A stretch of DNA of 64,000 nt from SIG307 sp045596385 (GCA_045596385.1 JAZOCC010000028.1:1-64000); one strand, 5' to 3'. Numbered from the stretch's first letter, positions 50,622 to 62,300 are shown. The notes: a model not told the origin generated them from the sequence alone. Translations and numbers: made by a program.

Positions 50622-52115
50622 TTAATACAATCCTTTGTATTGTTCAAAAAAAGCGTGCTTACGCGCAATCATCTCATCGGTACGTTCCAGGTAATCCTTT
50701 AAGCTCTTTACATTCTCGGAACGCTCGATACGCTCTCCGCCGGATAAAACCAACTTCGTGGCTCCTCCGGCCCCCAGTGCCAGAATGGAATGCTTCTCTT
50801 CCATAATCAGGATATTGTAAAGGCCCTCTTTCCCCAGTCTTGCATATCCCACATTTTCCAGATTCTCTTCCATATTCTTCTGACGATATAAATAATACGG
50901 CGCGTAACCGTTTTCTTTTGCAAACTTTACCGATGCCGTCAGCATATCGCCCACCTGCACCGCACCCTTATCCTCGTACTGTTCCTTCTCAATATTAAGA
51001 CGGGCCGCTCTCTTTAAGGCAAGGGTATGTACCGTCACACTGTCCGGTGACAGCTCTTCGATTTTCCGAAGGGTCTCTTCCACATCCTCTGCATTCTCCC
51101 CGGTAAGACCGATAATCAAGTCCATATTGATATTGTCAAAGCCGATGCGTCTCGCTTCCTCGTAAGCTCTGCAAATATCCTCCGTAGTATGGCGTCTTCC
51201 GATCACATCCAGCGTCTTCTGATTCATGGTCTGGGGATTGATGGAAATACGGCTGATTCCCTCGTCGTAAAGCATCTGCAGCTTCTCCGTGGTAATGGTA
51301 TCCGGACGTCCGGCCTCCACGGTCCACTCCGCAATCTGCTCCGTCGGAAAATACTTCTTTACGGTACGAATCACATCCCGCAGCTCCTCTGCCGAAAGAG
51401 CCGTCGGCGTTCCTCCACCGAAATAAACCGTTGCCAGTCGTTTGTCTGCCAACAGTTCCGCACTTGCTTCTATTTCTTTTTTTAATGCCTCTACATAAGC
51501 CCCCGTCTGATGTCCGAACCGTGATAACGGATAGGACGTAAAAGAGCAATACAGACAGGTCGTCGGGCAAAACGGAATGCCCACATACAGGCTGTAGCTG
51601 TTCTTATAGTCTAATGCAGTCAGCAGTTCCTTTTCCTTTGCCGCCACCGCAAGACTCAAGGCTCTCTTTTCTTCCGAGCAGTAGTATTCTTCCTTCAAAA
51701 ACGCATCAATAGACACTGCCTCTTCTCCTGCCTCCAGACGCTCTAACACCTGCTTTACCGGACGTACCCCGGTTAAGGTACCCCAGGGAAGCTCCTTTCC
51801 GGTCTCCCTTGACAGCATCCGGTACACAGCACGCTTTACCTCATCCCGGAACTTCTTCCGTTCTGCCAATGCTACCGTCTTTTCCTCCCGCTGTACCGCT
51901 ACAGAAAGGTCTCCATCCCGGAAAAGGGAAAGTACGAATCCGTCTTCCTTCCATTCCCCGACAAGCAGATATCGTCCCCAATCCGCAGGCTCACAAGGCA
52001 AATTCACCGGCTTCCCTCCGTAGGAAAACGCATAATCTTCCTTCGGAAAGAAAGACATATACAGAGGTCTGATATCCTGCTCAAAGGCCTCGTTGGTCAA
52101 ATGTAATCGAATCAT
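50622..52115 (-). CDS. hemZ: Coproporphyrinogen dehydrogenase-like radical SAM protein HemZ
   Basis: A 497-residue radical SAM protein. The N-terminal 160 residues are the HemZ-specific extension; the cluster motif CPTTCLYC lies near residue 181, followed by VYFGGGTPTALS and the Glu- and Arg-bearing strands of a HemN-like barrel (RISINPQTMNQKTLDVIGR). HemZ is named for a role in heme synthesis, but it occurs in organisms without the full pathway, and no other heme gene is seen here. GAAGGA precedes the ATG. Confidence 0.93.
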   Translation of the reverse strand: MIRLHLTNEAFEQDIRPLYMSFFPKEDYAFSYGGKPVNLPCEPADWGRYLLVGEWKEDGFVLSLFRDGDLSVAVQREEKTVALAERKKFRDEVKRAVYRMLSRETGKELPWGTLTGVRPVKQVLERLEAGEEAVSIDAFLKEEYYCSEEKRALSLAVAAKEKELLTALDYKNSYSLYVGIPFCPTTCLYCSFTSYPLSRFGHQTGAYVEALKKEIEASAELLADKRLATVYFGGGTPTALSAEELRDVIRTVKKYFPTEQIAEWTVEAGRPDTITTEKLQMLYDEGISRISINPQTMNQKTLDVIGRRHTTEDICRAYEEARRIGFDNINMDLIIGLTGENAEDVEETLRKIEELSPDSVTVHTLALKRAARLNIEKEQYEDKGAVQVGDMLTASVKFAKENGYAPYYLYRQKNMEENLENVGYARLGKEGLYNILIMEEKHSILALGAGGATKLVLSGGERIERSENVKSLKDYLERTDEMIARKHAFFEQYKGLY

Positions 52116-52137
52116 GTTTCTATCCTTCTATCAATTT

Positions 52138-52773
52138 CTATAAGTTCGGTACAAACGGGTTTTCCCATTTTTCCGAACCGATGTCCGTGGATTCTCCGTG
52201 TCCGGCATAGACCCTCGTCTCCTCCGGAAGCGTGTAAAGCTTCTCCCGAATGGAACGGGCAAGCGTCCCCATACTGCCTCCCGGAAACTCCGTATTGCCG
52301 ATGCTGCGGAAAAACAGCGTATCTCCGGAGAACAAATAGCCATCCTCGTACAGATAGTAGCAACAGCCCCCCGGCGTATGTCCCGGAGTATGAAGCAGTC
52401 TCACCGGAATCCCGGCAGCAACAAATTCCGCACCGTCCTTTAAGCCGATAGCATCCTTAAGCACATAACCGCTACGCATAAAACGGCTCGTCAGGTTCTG
52501 TACCGGGTCGGCTAAAACCGCCAGTTCCGCCTCATGACAATACACCGGTACGCCGAATTCCTCACGAATCCGCTCCGCCGCCATCATATGGTCCAGATGT
52601 CCGTGGGTCAGGTAAATCGCCGTCAGCTTAACATCCTTTTCTTTTATCACATCTATTATTTTCTCTGCGTAATCGCCCGGGTCAATCAAAAAGCCTTCTC
52701 CTGTTTCCTCGTTTTTCACCACATAACAATTGGTAGAAAACACGCTGACCCGGATTCCGAATAGTTTCATCAT
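52138..52773 (-). CDS. MBL-fold metallohydrolase (glyoxalase II-like)
   Basis: A 211-residue metallo-beta-lactamase fold hydrolase. THGHLDHMMAA supplies the metal ligands HxHxDH; further ligands are in LLHTPGHTPGG and FSGDTLFF, and the C-terminal histidine in VYAGHGEST. Family members act on glutathione- or bacillithiol-type thioesters or remain unassigned. Two adjacent ATGs (52773 and 52770) are possible starts after AAAGGA; the frame further upstream overlaps relA. It lies 22 bases after relA. Confidence 0.9.
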   Translation of the reverse strand: MMKLFGIRVSVFSTNCYVVKNEETGEGFLIDPGDYAEKIIDVIKEKDVKLTAIYLTHGHLDHMMAAERIREEFGVPVYCHEAELAVLADPVQNLTSRFMRSGYVLKDAIGLKDGAEFVAAGIPVRLLHTPGHTPGGCCYYLYEDGYLFSGDTLFFRSIGNTEFPGGSMGTLARSIREKLYTLPEETRVYAGHGESTDIGSEKWENPFVPNL

Positions 52774-52795
52774 AAAATCCTTTCCTTCTCCGTTC

Positions 52796-55096
52796 TTAGC
52801 CGGTGGTACGGGTAACATCCAAAATACTTTCCACGGCACCCAGTTTTGCAATCAGGTACTGCAGCTGCTCCTTACCCTTTACGTTAAAGCCTACCGTAAT
52901 CGTTGCGGTTCCCTGCTTACTGGTACGGGAATTTAAGGTCTGGATATCAATCTTGTTTTCCGTAAAGATTCTGGAAATATCCAAAAGCACACCACTGCGG
53001 TTATTCGCGTACATAATCAGCTCCGCATAGTAGCTCTCGGAGGCCTTTTCGCCCTCCGGCATGCTCCACTCTGCCGTAATCATGCGGTGACGGTCTTCCT
53101 CGGAGGCATTGATAATATTGATACAATCCGTACGATGGACGGAAACGCCCCGGCCTCTTGTTACGAAGCCGATAATCTCGTCACCCGGTACCGGGGAACA
53201 ACACTTGGAAAGATGCACCGCCACATCATCCAGTCCCTGCACGATAATACCGGCCTTTGCTCTGGTAGCCATCGGCTTTGCAGACTTATTGCTGCCGATG
53301 TTTTCCAACAGCTTTTCATCGGTAACTTCCTTTTTCTCCTTCTTATTGTACTCTTCCTGGAGACGGTTTATGATTTGGCCTTCCTTTAAGGCACCGTGAC
53401 CGATGGCCGCCAGCACAGAATCCCAGTCCCGAAAGCCATACTTTCGCATACAAACTTCCAAAAACTCCGGCTTCGATAAATCCGAGAACTGTACGCCCTT
53501 TGCCTTACAATAGGACTGTAACAGTTCCTTGCCCCGGACAATGTTATCTTCCTTTAACTCTGTCTTAAACCACTGGTTGATCTTATTCTTCGCCTGAGTA
53601 CTCTTTACGATGGAAAGCCAGTCACGGCTCGGTCCCTTGGTATTCTGGGACGTAATAATCTCGATACGGTCACCGTTCTGAAGCTCGTATTCAATCGGCA
53701 CCAGCTTTCCGTTAACTCTGGCACCTACCATCTTGTTACCCACCGCACTGTGAATCGCATAGGCAAAATCCACCGGACAGGACCCTGCCGGAAGGTTCTT
53801 TACGTCTCCCGTCGGGGTAAAGCAGTAAATACGGTCGGAAAACAAATCCAAATCGTCCTTGATGGAACTTAAAAACTCCTTGCTGTCCGACATATCCTGC
53901 TGCCATTCCAGAATCTGACGAAGCCATGCCAGCTTCTCTTCTTCCGTGTCGGTGCTCTTCGCTCCGCCCTGGGTCTCCTTATACTTCCAGTGAGCCGCAA
54001 TACCGTATTCTGCGGTACGATGCATATCAAAGGTTCGAATCTGAATTTCGAACGGCGTACCGTTATGGCCGATTAAGGTCGTATGCAGGGACTGGTACAT
54101 GTTTGCCTTCGGCATGGCAATATAATCCTTAAAACGCCCCGGAATCGGCTTGTACATCTCATGAATCACACCAAGGGCCGCATAACAATCCTGCACGGAA
54201 TTTACAATAATACGCACCGCAAACAAATCGTAAATCTGGTCCAGTGTCTTATTCTGGTTCACCATCTTTTTATAAATACTGAAAAAGTGCTTTACACGAC
54301 CGGTAATCTCCGCTTCGATCCCCGCCTTGCGAATTTGCTCGCCCACTTCTTCGATAATGCCGTTGATAAACTGGGTACGCTCCTCTTTGCGAAGTTCGAT
54401 TTTTTCCTCCAGTTCCTCGCAAACCTCCGGCTCCAAATACCGTAGAGACAAATCGTCCAGTTCTACCTTGATTTTGGAAATACCCAGACGGGACGCCAGC
54501 GGCGCATAGATATCCATGGTCTCTCGAGCCTTTTCAATCTGCTTCTCCGGCTTCTGATACTGTAACGTACGAAGATTGTGCAAACGGTCTGCCAGCTTAA
54601 TTAAGATAACGCGGATATCCTTTGCCATGGCAAGGAACATCTTACGAAGATTCTCTGCCTGAAGCTCTACCTTATCCATGGAATAATTGAGCTGTGTCAG
54701 CTTTGTAACACCGTCAACTAAGAGTGCCACTTCACTACCGAACATCTCGGTAATCTCTTCTAACGTATAGGCCGTATCCTCCACCACATCGTGCAAAATA
54801 CCCGCAATAATGGTCTCCTTGTCTAACTCCAGCTCTGCCAAAATGATGGCAACACAAATCGGATGAATGATGTACGGCTCTCCCGACTTACGAAGCTGCC
54901 CCTTATGAGCCTCGTCCGCCAGCCGGTACGCCTTCTCAATCATCGTCAAATCCGTAGACGGATGGTAGGCCTTAATAGCCTCAATGAGCTTCCCATACAA
55001 GACCTCCGGGTCGGTAAAATCCGCCGGTGTACTCAGCTCCTTTTCGTCCACTCGTTTTATTTTATTGCCCGTTTTTTCAATGATACCAGTATCCAT
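52796..55096 (-). CDS. relA: Bifunctional (p)ppGpp synthetase/hydrolase
   Basis: A 766-residue long Rel protein. The N-terminal HD hydrolase domain has an intact HDVVEDT motif near residue 98, so hydrolysis should work. The synthetase domain includes RFKDYIAMPKANMYQSLHT. TGS, zinc-finger-like (LSKCCSPVPGDEI) and C-terminal ACT domains follow. It makes and degrades the stringent-response alarmone. The ATG at 55096 is set by AGGGGG; the longer frame would use TTG. It lies 69 bases after apt, a common Firmicutes order. Confidence 0.97.
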   Translation of the reverse strand: MDTGIIEKTGNKIKRVDEKELSTPADFTDPEVLYGKLIEAIKAYHPSTDLTMIEKAYRLADEAHKGQLRKSGEPYIIHPICVAIILAELELDKETIIAGILHDVVEDTAYTLEEITEMFGSEVALLVDGVTKLTQLNYSMDKVELQAENLRKMFLAMAKDIRVILIKLADRLHNLRTLQYQKPEKQIEKARETMDIYAPLASRLGISKIKVELDDLSLRYLEPEVCEELEEKIELRKEERTQFINGIIEEVGEQIRKAGIEAEITGRVKHFFSIYKKMVNQNKTLDQIYDLFAVRIIVNSVQDCYAALGVIHEMYKPIPGRFKDYIAMPKANMYQSLHTTLIGHNGTPFEIQIRTFDMHRTAEYGIAAHWKYKETQGGAKSTDTEEEKLAWLRQILEWQQDMSDSKEFLSSIKDDLDLFSDRIYCFTPTGDVKNLPAGSCPVDFAYAIHSAVGNKMVGARVNGKLVPIEYELQNGDRIEIITSQNTKGPSRDWLSIVKSTQAKNKINQWFKTELKEDNIVRGKELLQSYCKAKGVQFSDLSKPEFLEVCMRKYGFRDWDSVLAAIGHGALKEGQIINRLQEEYNKKEKKEVTDEKLLENIGSNKSAKPMATRAKAGIIVQGLDDVAVHLSKCCSPVPGDEIIGFVTRGRGVSVHRTDCINIINASEEDRHRMITAEWSMPEGEKASESYYAELIMYANNRSGVLLDISRIFTENKIDIQTLNSRTSKQGTATITVGFNVKGKEQLQYLIAKLGAVESILDVTRTTG

Positions 55097-55165
55097 GTTG
55101 CCCCCTACTCCGGCAAATTGCCTTTTGTGCAAAACCCACCATGCAATTAACGATACTTTCCGTGC

Positions 55166-55690
55166 TTACTTGCCCGGATATGTAACAACGGTCTCAACCT
55201 CATACTTTGACAATCTGGCTCTTCCGTCCAGGCCTGCCAACTCCAGTAAAAATACAATCTTAACAACCTCACCGCCAAGCTTCTCAATGAGCTTTGCCGC
55301 TGCCTCGATGGTGCCGCCGGTAGCAATCAAATCATCTACGATGACAACCTTCTGCCCCGGCTTAATGGAATCCTTATGCATCTCAATGGTAGCGGTGCCG
55401 TACTCCAAATCATAGGTAGCTTCAACAGTCTCACACGGAAGCTTACCCTTTTTCCGCACCGGTACAAACGCCTTCTTCATGTTGTACGCCAACGGAGCGC
55501 CGAAAATAAAGCCTCTGGATTCCGCACCTACAATCACGTCAAACTCCGTACCGGAAAGCAATTTCTGCATCTCGTCGATGGCCAGATGAAACCCTTCCGC
55601 ATCCTGCAACACCGTGGTTATATCACGGAACATGATTCCCTCCTCCGGGAAATCCGGTATAGTTCTGATATAATCTTCTACCTTCTTCAT
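55166..55690 (-). CDS. apt: Adenine phosphoribosyltransferase
   Basis: A 174-residue purine salvage enzyme that turns adenine and PRPP into AMP. The PRPP loop VVIVDDLIATGGTIEAA is clear near residue 120, and FPEEGIMFRDIT near the N-terminus is typical. Length matches the family. AAAGGAG precedes the ATG. It opens the apt-relA-MBL-hemZ-HD-GYP-aspS run. Confidence 0.97.
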   Translation of the reverse strand: MKKVEDYIRTIPDFPEEGIMFRDITTVLQDAEGFHLAIDEMQKLLSGTEFDVIVGAESRGFIFGAPLAYNMKKAFVPVRKKGKLPCETVEATYDLEYGTATIEMHKDSIKPGQKVVIVDDLIATGGTIEAAAKLIEKLGGEVVKIVFLLELAGLDGRARLSKYEVETVVTYPGK

Positions 55691-55763
55691 AAGTGTCTCC
55701 TTTCAAAGGCGGCCGTACTACTATCTATGGGCACACTTTCTCATTTTTAAGTATACTTAATAT

Positions 55764-55772
55764 AGTATAGCA
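55764..55772 (-). promoter_or_regulatory. Extended -10 promoter for apt
   Basis: Minus strand TGCTATACT (TG, one base, TATACT) lies about 75 bases before apt. The -35 region is only T-rich. Confidence 0.45.
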
Positions 55773-55802
55773 CTTTTTGTATGGAAAGAAAAGGGGGGAT
55801 GT

Positions 55803-55844
55803 AAAAAAAGCCAAAGTGATTCGTTAAGAACCTCTTCGGCTTTT
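55803..55844 (-). terminator. Terminator upstream of the apt operon
   Basis: AAAAGCC with GGCTTTT (55806-55812 and 55838-55844), extended by four more pairs including G-T, around a loop of about 17; a T-run follows on the minus strand. It ends transcription coming from the ATPase remnant. Confidence 0.8.
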
Positions 55845-55886
55845 CTGAAGCTTATTTTTTGTATTGTCTATACTTCCGTTGCCTTC

Positions 55887-56054
55887 CTACAAGCTCATTT
55901 CATGTGCCAAATACTCTTTTAAATTCACATTTGACTTTTTGCGAAGCAGTCCAACATCCGACATATCTACTCTCTGCATTTTCAAACAAAGAGCCTTTCT
56001 CTCTTCTTTTTCGTAAAACTCCTCTAAAATCTTATCAATCTTTCTGGTAATCAT
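55887..56054 (-). pseudogene. 55-residue remnant of an AAA/DUF4143-type ATPase gene
   Basis: A short frame with a perfect ribosome site (GGAGG, 8 bases, ATG). The first 24 residues (MITRKIDKILEEF, then RKALCL) look like the start of AAA_14/DUF4143 proteins, just before where their P-loop would begin. The next residues (VDMSDVGLLRKKSNV) look like a segment far inside such proteins. The ATPase core between is missing, so an in-frame internal deletion plus a lost C-terminus is the simplest reading. Alternatively it is a real small protein. Family assignment rests on memory of typical sequences. Confidence 0.5.
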
Positions 56055-56193
56055 ATGACGCACCTCCGTTTCTCTACTATAGAGAGCCGCAAGAGACACT
56101 GTTTTAGAAGGCTTTTTACCTATTTCGTCCGTTTTTCCGTGTTCTTTTCGTGTTTTTGTCCATTTTTCAAACAAAACCGTTTTCCGAATGATT

Positions 56194-56245
56194 AAGAGCA
56201 ACCCCTACGCCACAGATTACTCTGTCCTACGCATGAGTTGCTCTT
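56194..56245. other. Long hairpin between the surface-protein gene and the remnant
   Basis: A 9-bp outer stem (AAGAGCAAC with GTTGCTCTT) encloses an inner stem ACAGA-TTAC-TCTGT flanked on both sides by CCTACGC. On the minus strand no T-run follows. It lies about 57 bases after the stop of the 2290-residue gene and may cap its mRNA 3' end. Confidence 0.4.
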
Positions 56246-56301
56246 ATTTTCCCCTCTTTAAAAAGGGATTCTCTTATAAATTTATGCTTTCATATTTCCC
56301 G

Positions 56302-59300
56302 TTACGGCATCGTTACGCTCTGCCCTTCACTCCAGCCGGAATAGAAGCTTCCCACTCCGCTTACGTTCTTATAGCTTCTTACCTGTACCGTATAGGCGGT
56401 ACCGCTTGTCAGACCGGTAAAGGTCTTTACACCGGTCTTATAGTTTCCTACCGTAAAGGTCTTTACATCTCCGGTCTCCGACACAAACATAATCTCATAG
56501 CCCGTTGCCTGGCTTGTCGTGGTCCAGCTACACTTTGCAGAGGAGGCATTTACTGCCGTCACGCTGCTTAAGGCTCTGTCCGTCAGACGGGTCATGGTCC
56601 GGCCGGTATTCCGGCAACCGGATAAGGTCTTCCTATCACTCCCTGCCAGTGCACGGATGGTATAGCGGTATACAGTTCCGTTTGCCGAGCTTACGGAAGT
56701 ATCCGTATAGGTAAAGGTATCGTTTCCTTCAATGGTGGCAATACGTGCCCATGCATCCGCTCCATCGTAGCTCTTACGGTAAATCGCATAGCCGGTGGCT
56801 CCCTCAATTCTTTCCCAGCCCAGTGCGATACCGTCCGTCACGTTGCTTCGGCTGTTAATATCCGGAGTTGCCACATAGGTCAAACCGATTGCCTCGGACT
56901 TTGCTCCGTGGGTATTGCTTGCCACATCCATGGTCGTTACCTTGTAATAGTAAGTCTTTCCGCTCTCTGCCTTTGTATCGGTAAAGTGTGCTGCCGTCGG
57001 ATTTGCGATCCACTTATACTCACCGTTCTTACCGGTCTCACTTCTCCATAAACCGTACTTTTCCACTCCGTTGATTGCGGTCCAGTACACATGGACACCG
57101 CTGACTACGTTGGTAATCTTGTGCGGCTTTGCCGGAACCGGAAGAGACTCCGGTGCTACCGAACCGCCTATGGAAACACTCTTTTCTTCCGACCAGTCGG
57201 AATAGAAGGTTCCCACAGCCTCTATCTTCTTGTAGCTTCGAATCTGTACTTCATAGGCAGCTCCTGCCGTCAATCCCGTAAATACCTTCGATCCGGTCTT
57301 GTAGTTGCCTACCGTAAAGTCCTTGGTGGTTCCTGTCAAAGACACAAAACGTATTTCATAGCCGGTTACCTGGGACGAAGTGGTCCAGGTACACTTTGCG
57401 GAAGTACTGCCGTTTGCCGTTACATTCGTTAACTCACGATTTGACAAGCGTACCATGGTCCGGCCCGTATTTCTGCAACCGGACAAGGTTTTCATGTCAC
57501 TTCCTGCCAGTGCACGGATGGTATAACGGTACATGGTTCCGTTTGCCGTACTTACGGAAGTATCAATGTAAGTAAAGGTCTCATTTCCTTCAACGGTGGC
57601 GATACGCTTCCATGCATCGCTTCCGTCATAGCTCTTGCGGTAAATACCATAGCCTGTAGCGCCTTCTATCTTCTCCCAGCCTAGCGCAATACCGGAAGCT
57701 ACATTGGAACGAACCGTAATATCCGGCGTACCTACGTAGATGATACCGATTGTCTCGGACATGTCACTATGCGTCTTTGTTGCCGCATCATAAGACGTAA
57801 TCTTGTAGAAATAGGTCTTTCCGCTCTCTGCCTTTATGTCGGTAAAATGAGCTGCTGCCGGATTACCCAGCCACTTGTAGGTGCCGTTCTTTCCGGTCTC
57901 ACTGCGCCATACTCCGTACTGAGATACGTCTTCTACAGCATTCCAGTAAACGTGCACGCCACTGACTACGTTGGCGATTTTGTAAGGCTTCTGCGGAGTC
58001 GGAAGCGAACTCGGCGTAGGTGTTGCTGTCGGCTTCGGCGTTGGTGTTGCTGTCGGCGCTACCGTTGGCGTCGCTGTCGGCGCTACCGTTGGCTTCGGCG
58101 TTGCTGTCGGCGCTACCGTTGGCGTTGGCGTTGCTGTCGGCTTCGGCGTAGGTGTCGCTGTCGGCTTCGGCGTTGGCGTTGCCGTCGGCTTCGGCGTAGG
58201 TGTTGCTGTCGGCTTCGGCGTTGGTGTTGCTGTCGGCGCTACCGTTGGCTTCGGCGTTGCTGTCGGCTTCGGCGTTGGCGTTGCCGTCGGTGTAGGTGTT
58301 AACTTATCAATCGCTTCTGTATAACTATAGCCACAAGTGCCACAGGTATAGGTTCTCTCTCCCTCTTCGTCTACTGTCGGCTGCTTTGTTACTTCACTTC
58401 TGTAACTATGGTCTGCCTTGTTCAGGTCAGCTCCACAGCCCTCGCATTCATCCCAATGTCCGGTTTCATCATAAGACAGGATATTTGCTGTATTTGCATG
58501 ATTTGTAAGATCTACTGCACCGTAGGATTCACCACAGACTGTGCAGACTGCCTTGTCCTTACAGGTAGCTTTACCGCCACTATGGCTACACTTACTTCTC
58601 GTAATGGCAACCTCTACAGTTTCCGTCTCATAGTTACCCTTATCTGCGCCGTTATATACTGTGGTTGCAGATACTGCTTCGCCTACGGTGAGTGCCTTGG
58701 AAGCATCTTCTGCTGCCCATGCCCAGCCTTCCGGCAAGGTTACCGCGCCAACAGTTTCTACACCGTAAGCTACATTCATGGTTACAGACGGCATATTCGG
58801 TGCATTGATTGCCTTGTTTACCGTAACGGTAACGGTCTTTGTTGCTGCTGCATAATCCGCAGTTTCTGCCGCATTGATTGTTACTGTGGCGGTACCTGCT
58901 TTTAATACAGCGATATTGCCGGCTGCATCAACAGAAATAACATCTGTACCTGTAGCAACTGTGTAAGTGATTGTACCATCGCCGTTTGTTGTAGCACCTA
59001 CCTTCTTGCCTGTTTCACCATAGGTCATTGTTACATCACTTGCTACGATTGTCCGAACACCCTTTTCCGTGATAGTCAAAGTTCCGTTTACATAGGCGAT
59101 CTCGTAGAGGTCTGTTCCTTCGTCGCCCGATACTGTAATTTCATAAGTGCCTGTTGTGTTGCCGTCTGCCGCAGAGCAGGAGATAGAAACAGTAACAGGG
59201 AGAGTATCATTGCCGACAAGACCAGCAACATTATACTCATATGTAGGGAGATTGCAGCCAACCTTGATGGAGTAGCTCTCTGCTGTAATTGTAAGGGTTG

Positions 59301-62300
59301 CCCTGTTCAACTGCACCAGAACCTCTTCCACAACTCTGTGATTAGCGGAGTCATAGCCGTAAACGCCTGTGTAATCGTAGTTGCTGTCGTCAACCTCGAT
59401 ATATGCGTTGTGGTAAGCTGTTGTGTTGGGAACTGTCGTTCCGTCAACCCACGCCCAAAAGCTGTTGCTCAAATTGGAGTCTGAAAGCGTTTCACCGTAG
59501 GTGATAGCTGTCGCTGTGGGTACATTCACTGCAGGAGCTTCTGCCTTGTTGATTGTAAATGTGCCGTTTGTAAATGTAATATCATAGTTCGGGTTGTTCT
59601 CGTTTGTGAGAGTACCCTGTTTGATTGCATAAGTACCGACATTCTCGCCTGCTTCACGGACAAGCTCGCCTGTGAGGGCATCTGCCAACCAAGGAAGTGC
59701 CGGCTCGTCGTATGCGAAAAACGCAGGGTCAGTTTCTCCGTAGATCTTGCTCGCATCCATTGCATATACCTCAATAGGCATACGAGCTATTGTAAACTCA
59801 ACGCTTGCTGTTACTTTTGTGCTATCTGCATTTGTGAGAGTAAGGCTTGCAGTATATGTTCCTGCATTGATAGCCTCATTCACGTCTGCTCCCGTACTGT
59901 CCTTATATACGATTGATGAACTGTAATCTGTTCCGTCAACATTATTTGTCACCGATGCGGTAACCGCTGTACCATCATAGGTCTTACCGGATGCGGAAAT
60001 TACAATTGTTTTTGCATCTTCATTCGAAAGACACCCATCTGCATTACATACCGCTGTGATGGTATCGCCGTTTACAGTATAAGTCCATTCATGTGTATGC
60101 AAATTAGCACCACATACATCACAAGTATTATTAACGGGATTTTCATCTATATGCGGTTCATTCTCATTTACATTGCTATATCCGGCATGTGTTGTTTCAT
60201 CGCACTTATATATAGAATATACCGTACCGTGTTCACTATTAAGTACCGGATAGGTATCTGTTCCCAATGTCTGATACCAAGCCACATTTTCGCTTGAAAA
60301 ACCGTTCAAGAGATATGCAACCTCACCGCTTATAAAATCACTTTCTGTTTTTGCTTCGCCAGAGCCACTTAACTCCTCACCTGTAATACCATCTTTAATA
60401 TAATAGCAATTTTCTGCGGTGCCGGTGTTATAGCCCACTGCGCCGCCAACATTTTTATCGCCGCTGACGCTGCCAATGTTATAGCAGTTTTTTACAGTGT
60501 CGGTGTTATAGCCCACTGCGCCACCGACATTTTTATCGCCGCTGACGCTGCCAATGTTATAGCAGTTTTTTACGGTGCCGGTGTTACTGCCCACTACGCC
60601 GCCGACATTTTCGCTGCCGCTGACGGTGCCGGTGTTATAGCAGTTTTCTACGGGGCCGGAACTCTTTCTGCCCACTACGCCGCCGACATTGGTGTCACCG
60701 CTAAAGTAGGAATCGACCACACCCACCTTCTGCACGGTGCCTCCTTGAACATAGCCGAACAAGCCCACATTATTGGCACTACTGTTATTTAAGTACAGGC
60801 CGGAAACGGTCTTGCCGTTGCCGTTAAAGATTCCGCTGTAATGATTGACCATATTATTGCCGATAGGGGTCCATTCGCGGAAGGTCCCACCGTTCAGGGT
60901 GCCGTCCTCCTTCAGAACATTCTGATTCACCACGATATTCTCAGTCAGCTTGCCATGGAAGGCGGTGTAGCTGTTGCTGTTAACCAGGGATGCAAACCAA
61001 TAGAGCTTGCCGGCATTGTCAATCAGATAAGGGCTTCCCTCGGTACCACTACCCTCCGGAATTTCAAAGCTGTCACATAAGATACAGAAGCCGTTGCTGT
61101 ACACGTCATGCAGAGTAGGCTGCTCAGTGTTGGAATAGTCAACAATTGTATTCTCACAGTTGTAAACGGGATATACCCTCACACCGCTAAAAACAGGGTA
61201 GTCCTCGATGCCGATGTTCTGGCCCCATACAAGGTCGTCCTCAGAGGAAACGCTATCCAGCAGATAAGCCACCTCGCCGGAGGCGAACTGTGCCACAGTC
61301 TTGGCAGTCGTGCCGTCAATATCGTCGGCTTCGCTGTCTGCGAGGTAATAGCAGTTCGTTACGGTAGTATTCTTGTCATAGTTATCGCCCAACACGCTGC
61401 CGACATATTCATCGCCACTGACGGTGCCTACGTTATAGCAGTTTGTCACGGTGCCGGTGTTATTACCCACCACGCCGCCGACATATTTGTTTCCGCTGAC
61501 GGTACCTACGTTATAGCAGTTTTCTACGATGCCGTAGCTATAGCCCGCCACTCCACCGACTCTTGAGTTGCCGTTGATACTTCCTACGCTATAGCAATCT
61601 GTGACAGTGCTACTTTTATCAGCATAGCCCACCACACCGCCGACATAGTCATCATCGCCGCTGACGCTGCCTACGATATAGCAGTTTTTTACGGTGCTAC
61701 TGTTACCGCCCACCACGCCGCCGACATATTTGTTGCCGTTGAAGTAGAAGTCGATTACACCCACCTTCTGCACGGTGCCTCCTGGAACAGAGCCGAACAA
61801 ACCAACATATAAAGTTTCACTGTTGTTAAAGTACAAACCGGAAACGGTCTTGCCGTTGCCGTCAAAGATTCCGGAATAAAACATGATAGGAGTCCATTCG
61901 CGGAAGGTGCCCTCATTTAAAGTGCCGTCCGCTTTCAAGACATTCTGATTCACTACGATATTCTCGGTCAGCTTTCCGTGGATGGATTTGCTGCCGCCGT
62001 TGACCTGAGATGCAAACCAATAGAGTTTACCGGCATTGTCAATCAGATAAGGACTTTCCTCGGTGCCGTTGCCCTCGGGAGATTCAAAGCTGTCACAAAA
62101 GGTACAGTAGCCATTTTCATAGCTGTGAACACCGGTCTGTCCCTCGATGTTAGAGAAGAGGACGCGTTTGCCCTGGCAGTTGTAAGCTCTATAAACCTTT
62201 TCACCGCCAAGGACCGGAGAGTTCTGACGGTTCTCACCTTCAAGAATCTGTCCCCATGCAGAGCCCAGCCAGTAAGCCACCTCACCGGAGGCGAACTGTT

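Noticed and set aside
58006..58302. CRISPR-like run of short repeats
   Set aside because: The repeats lie in frame in a coding region, have no unique spacers of equal size, and encode a Thr/Pro stalk. No cas genes are present.
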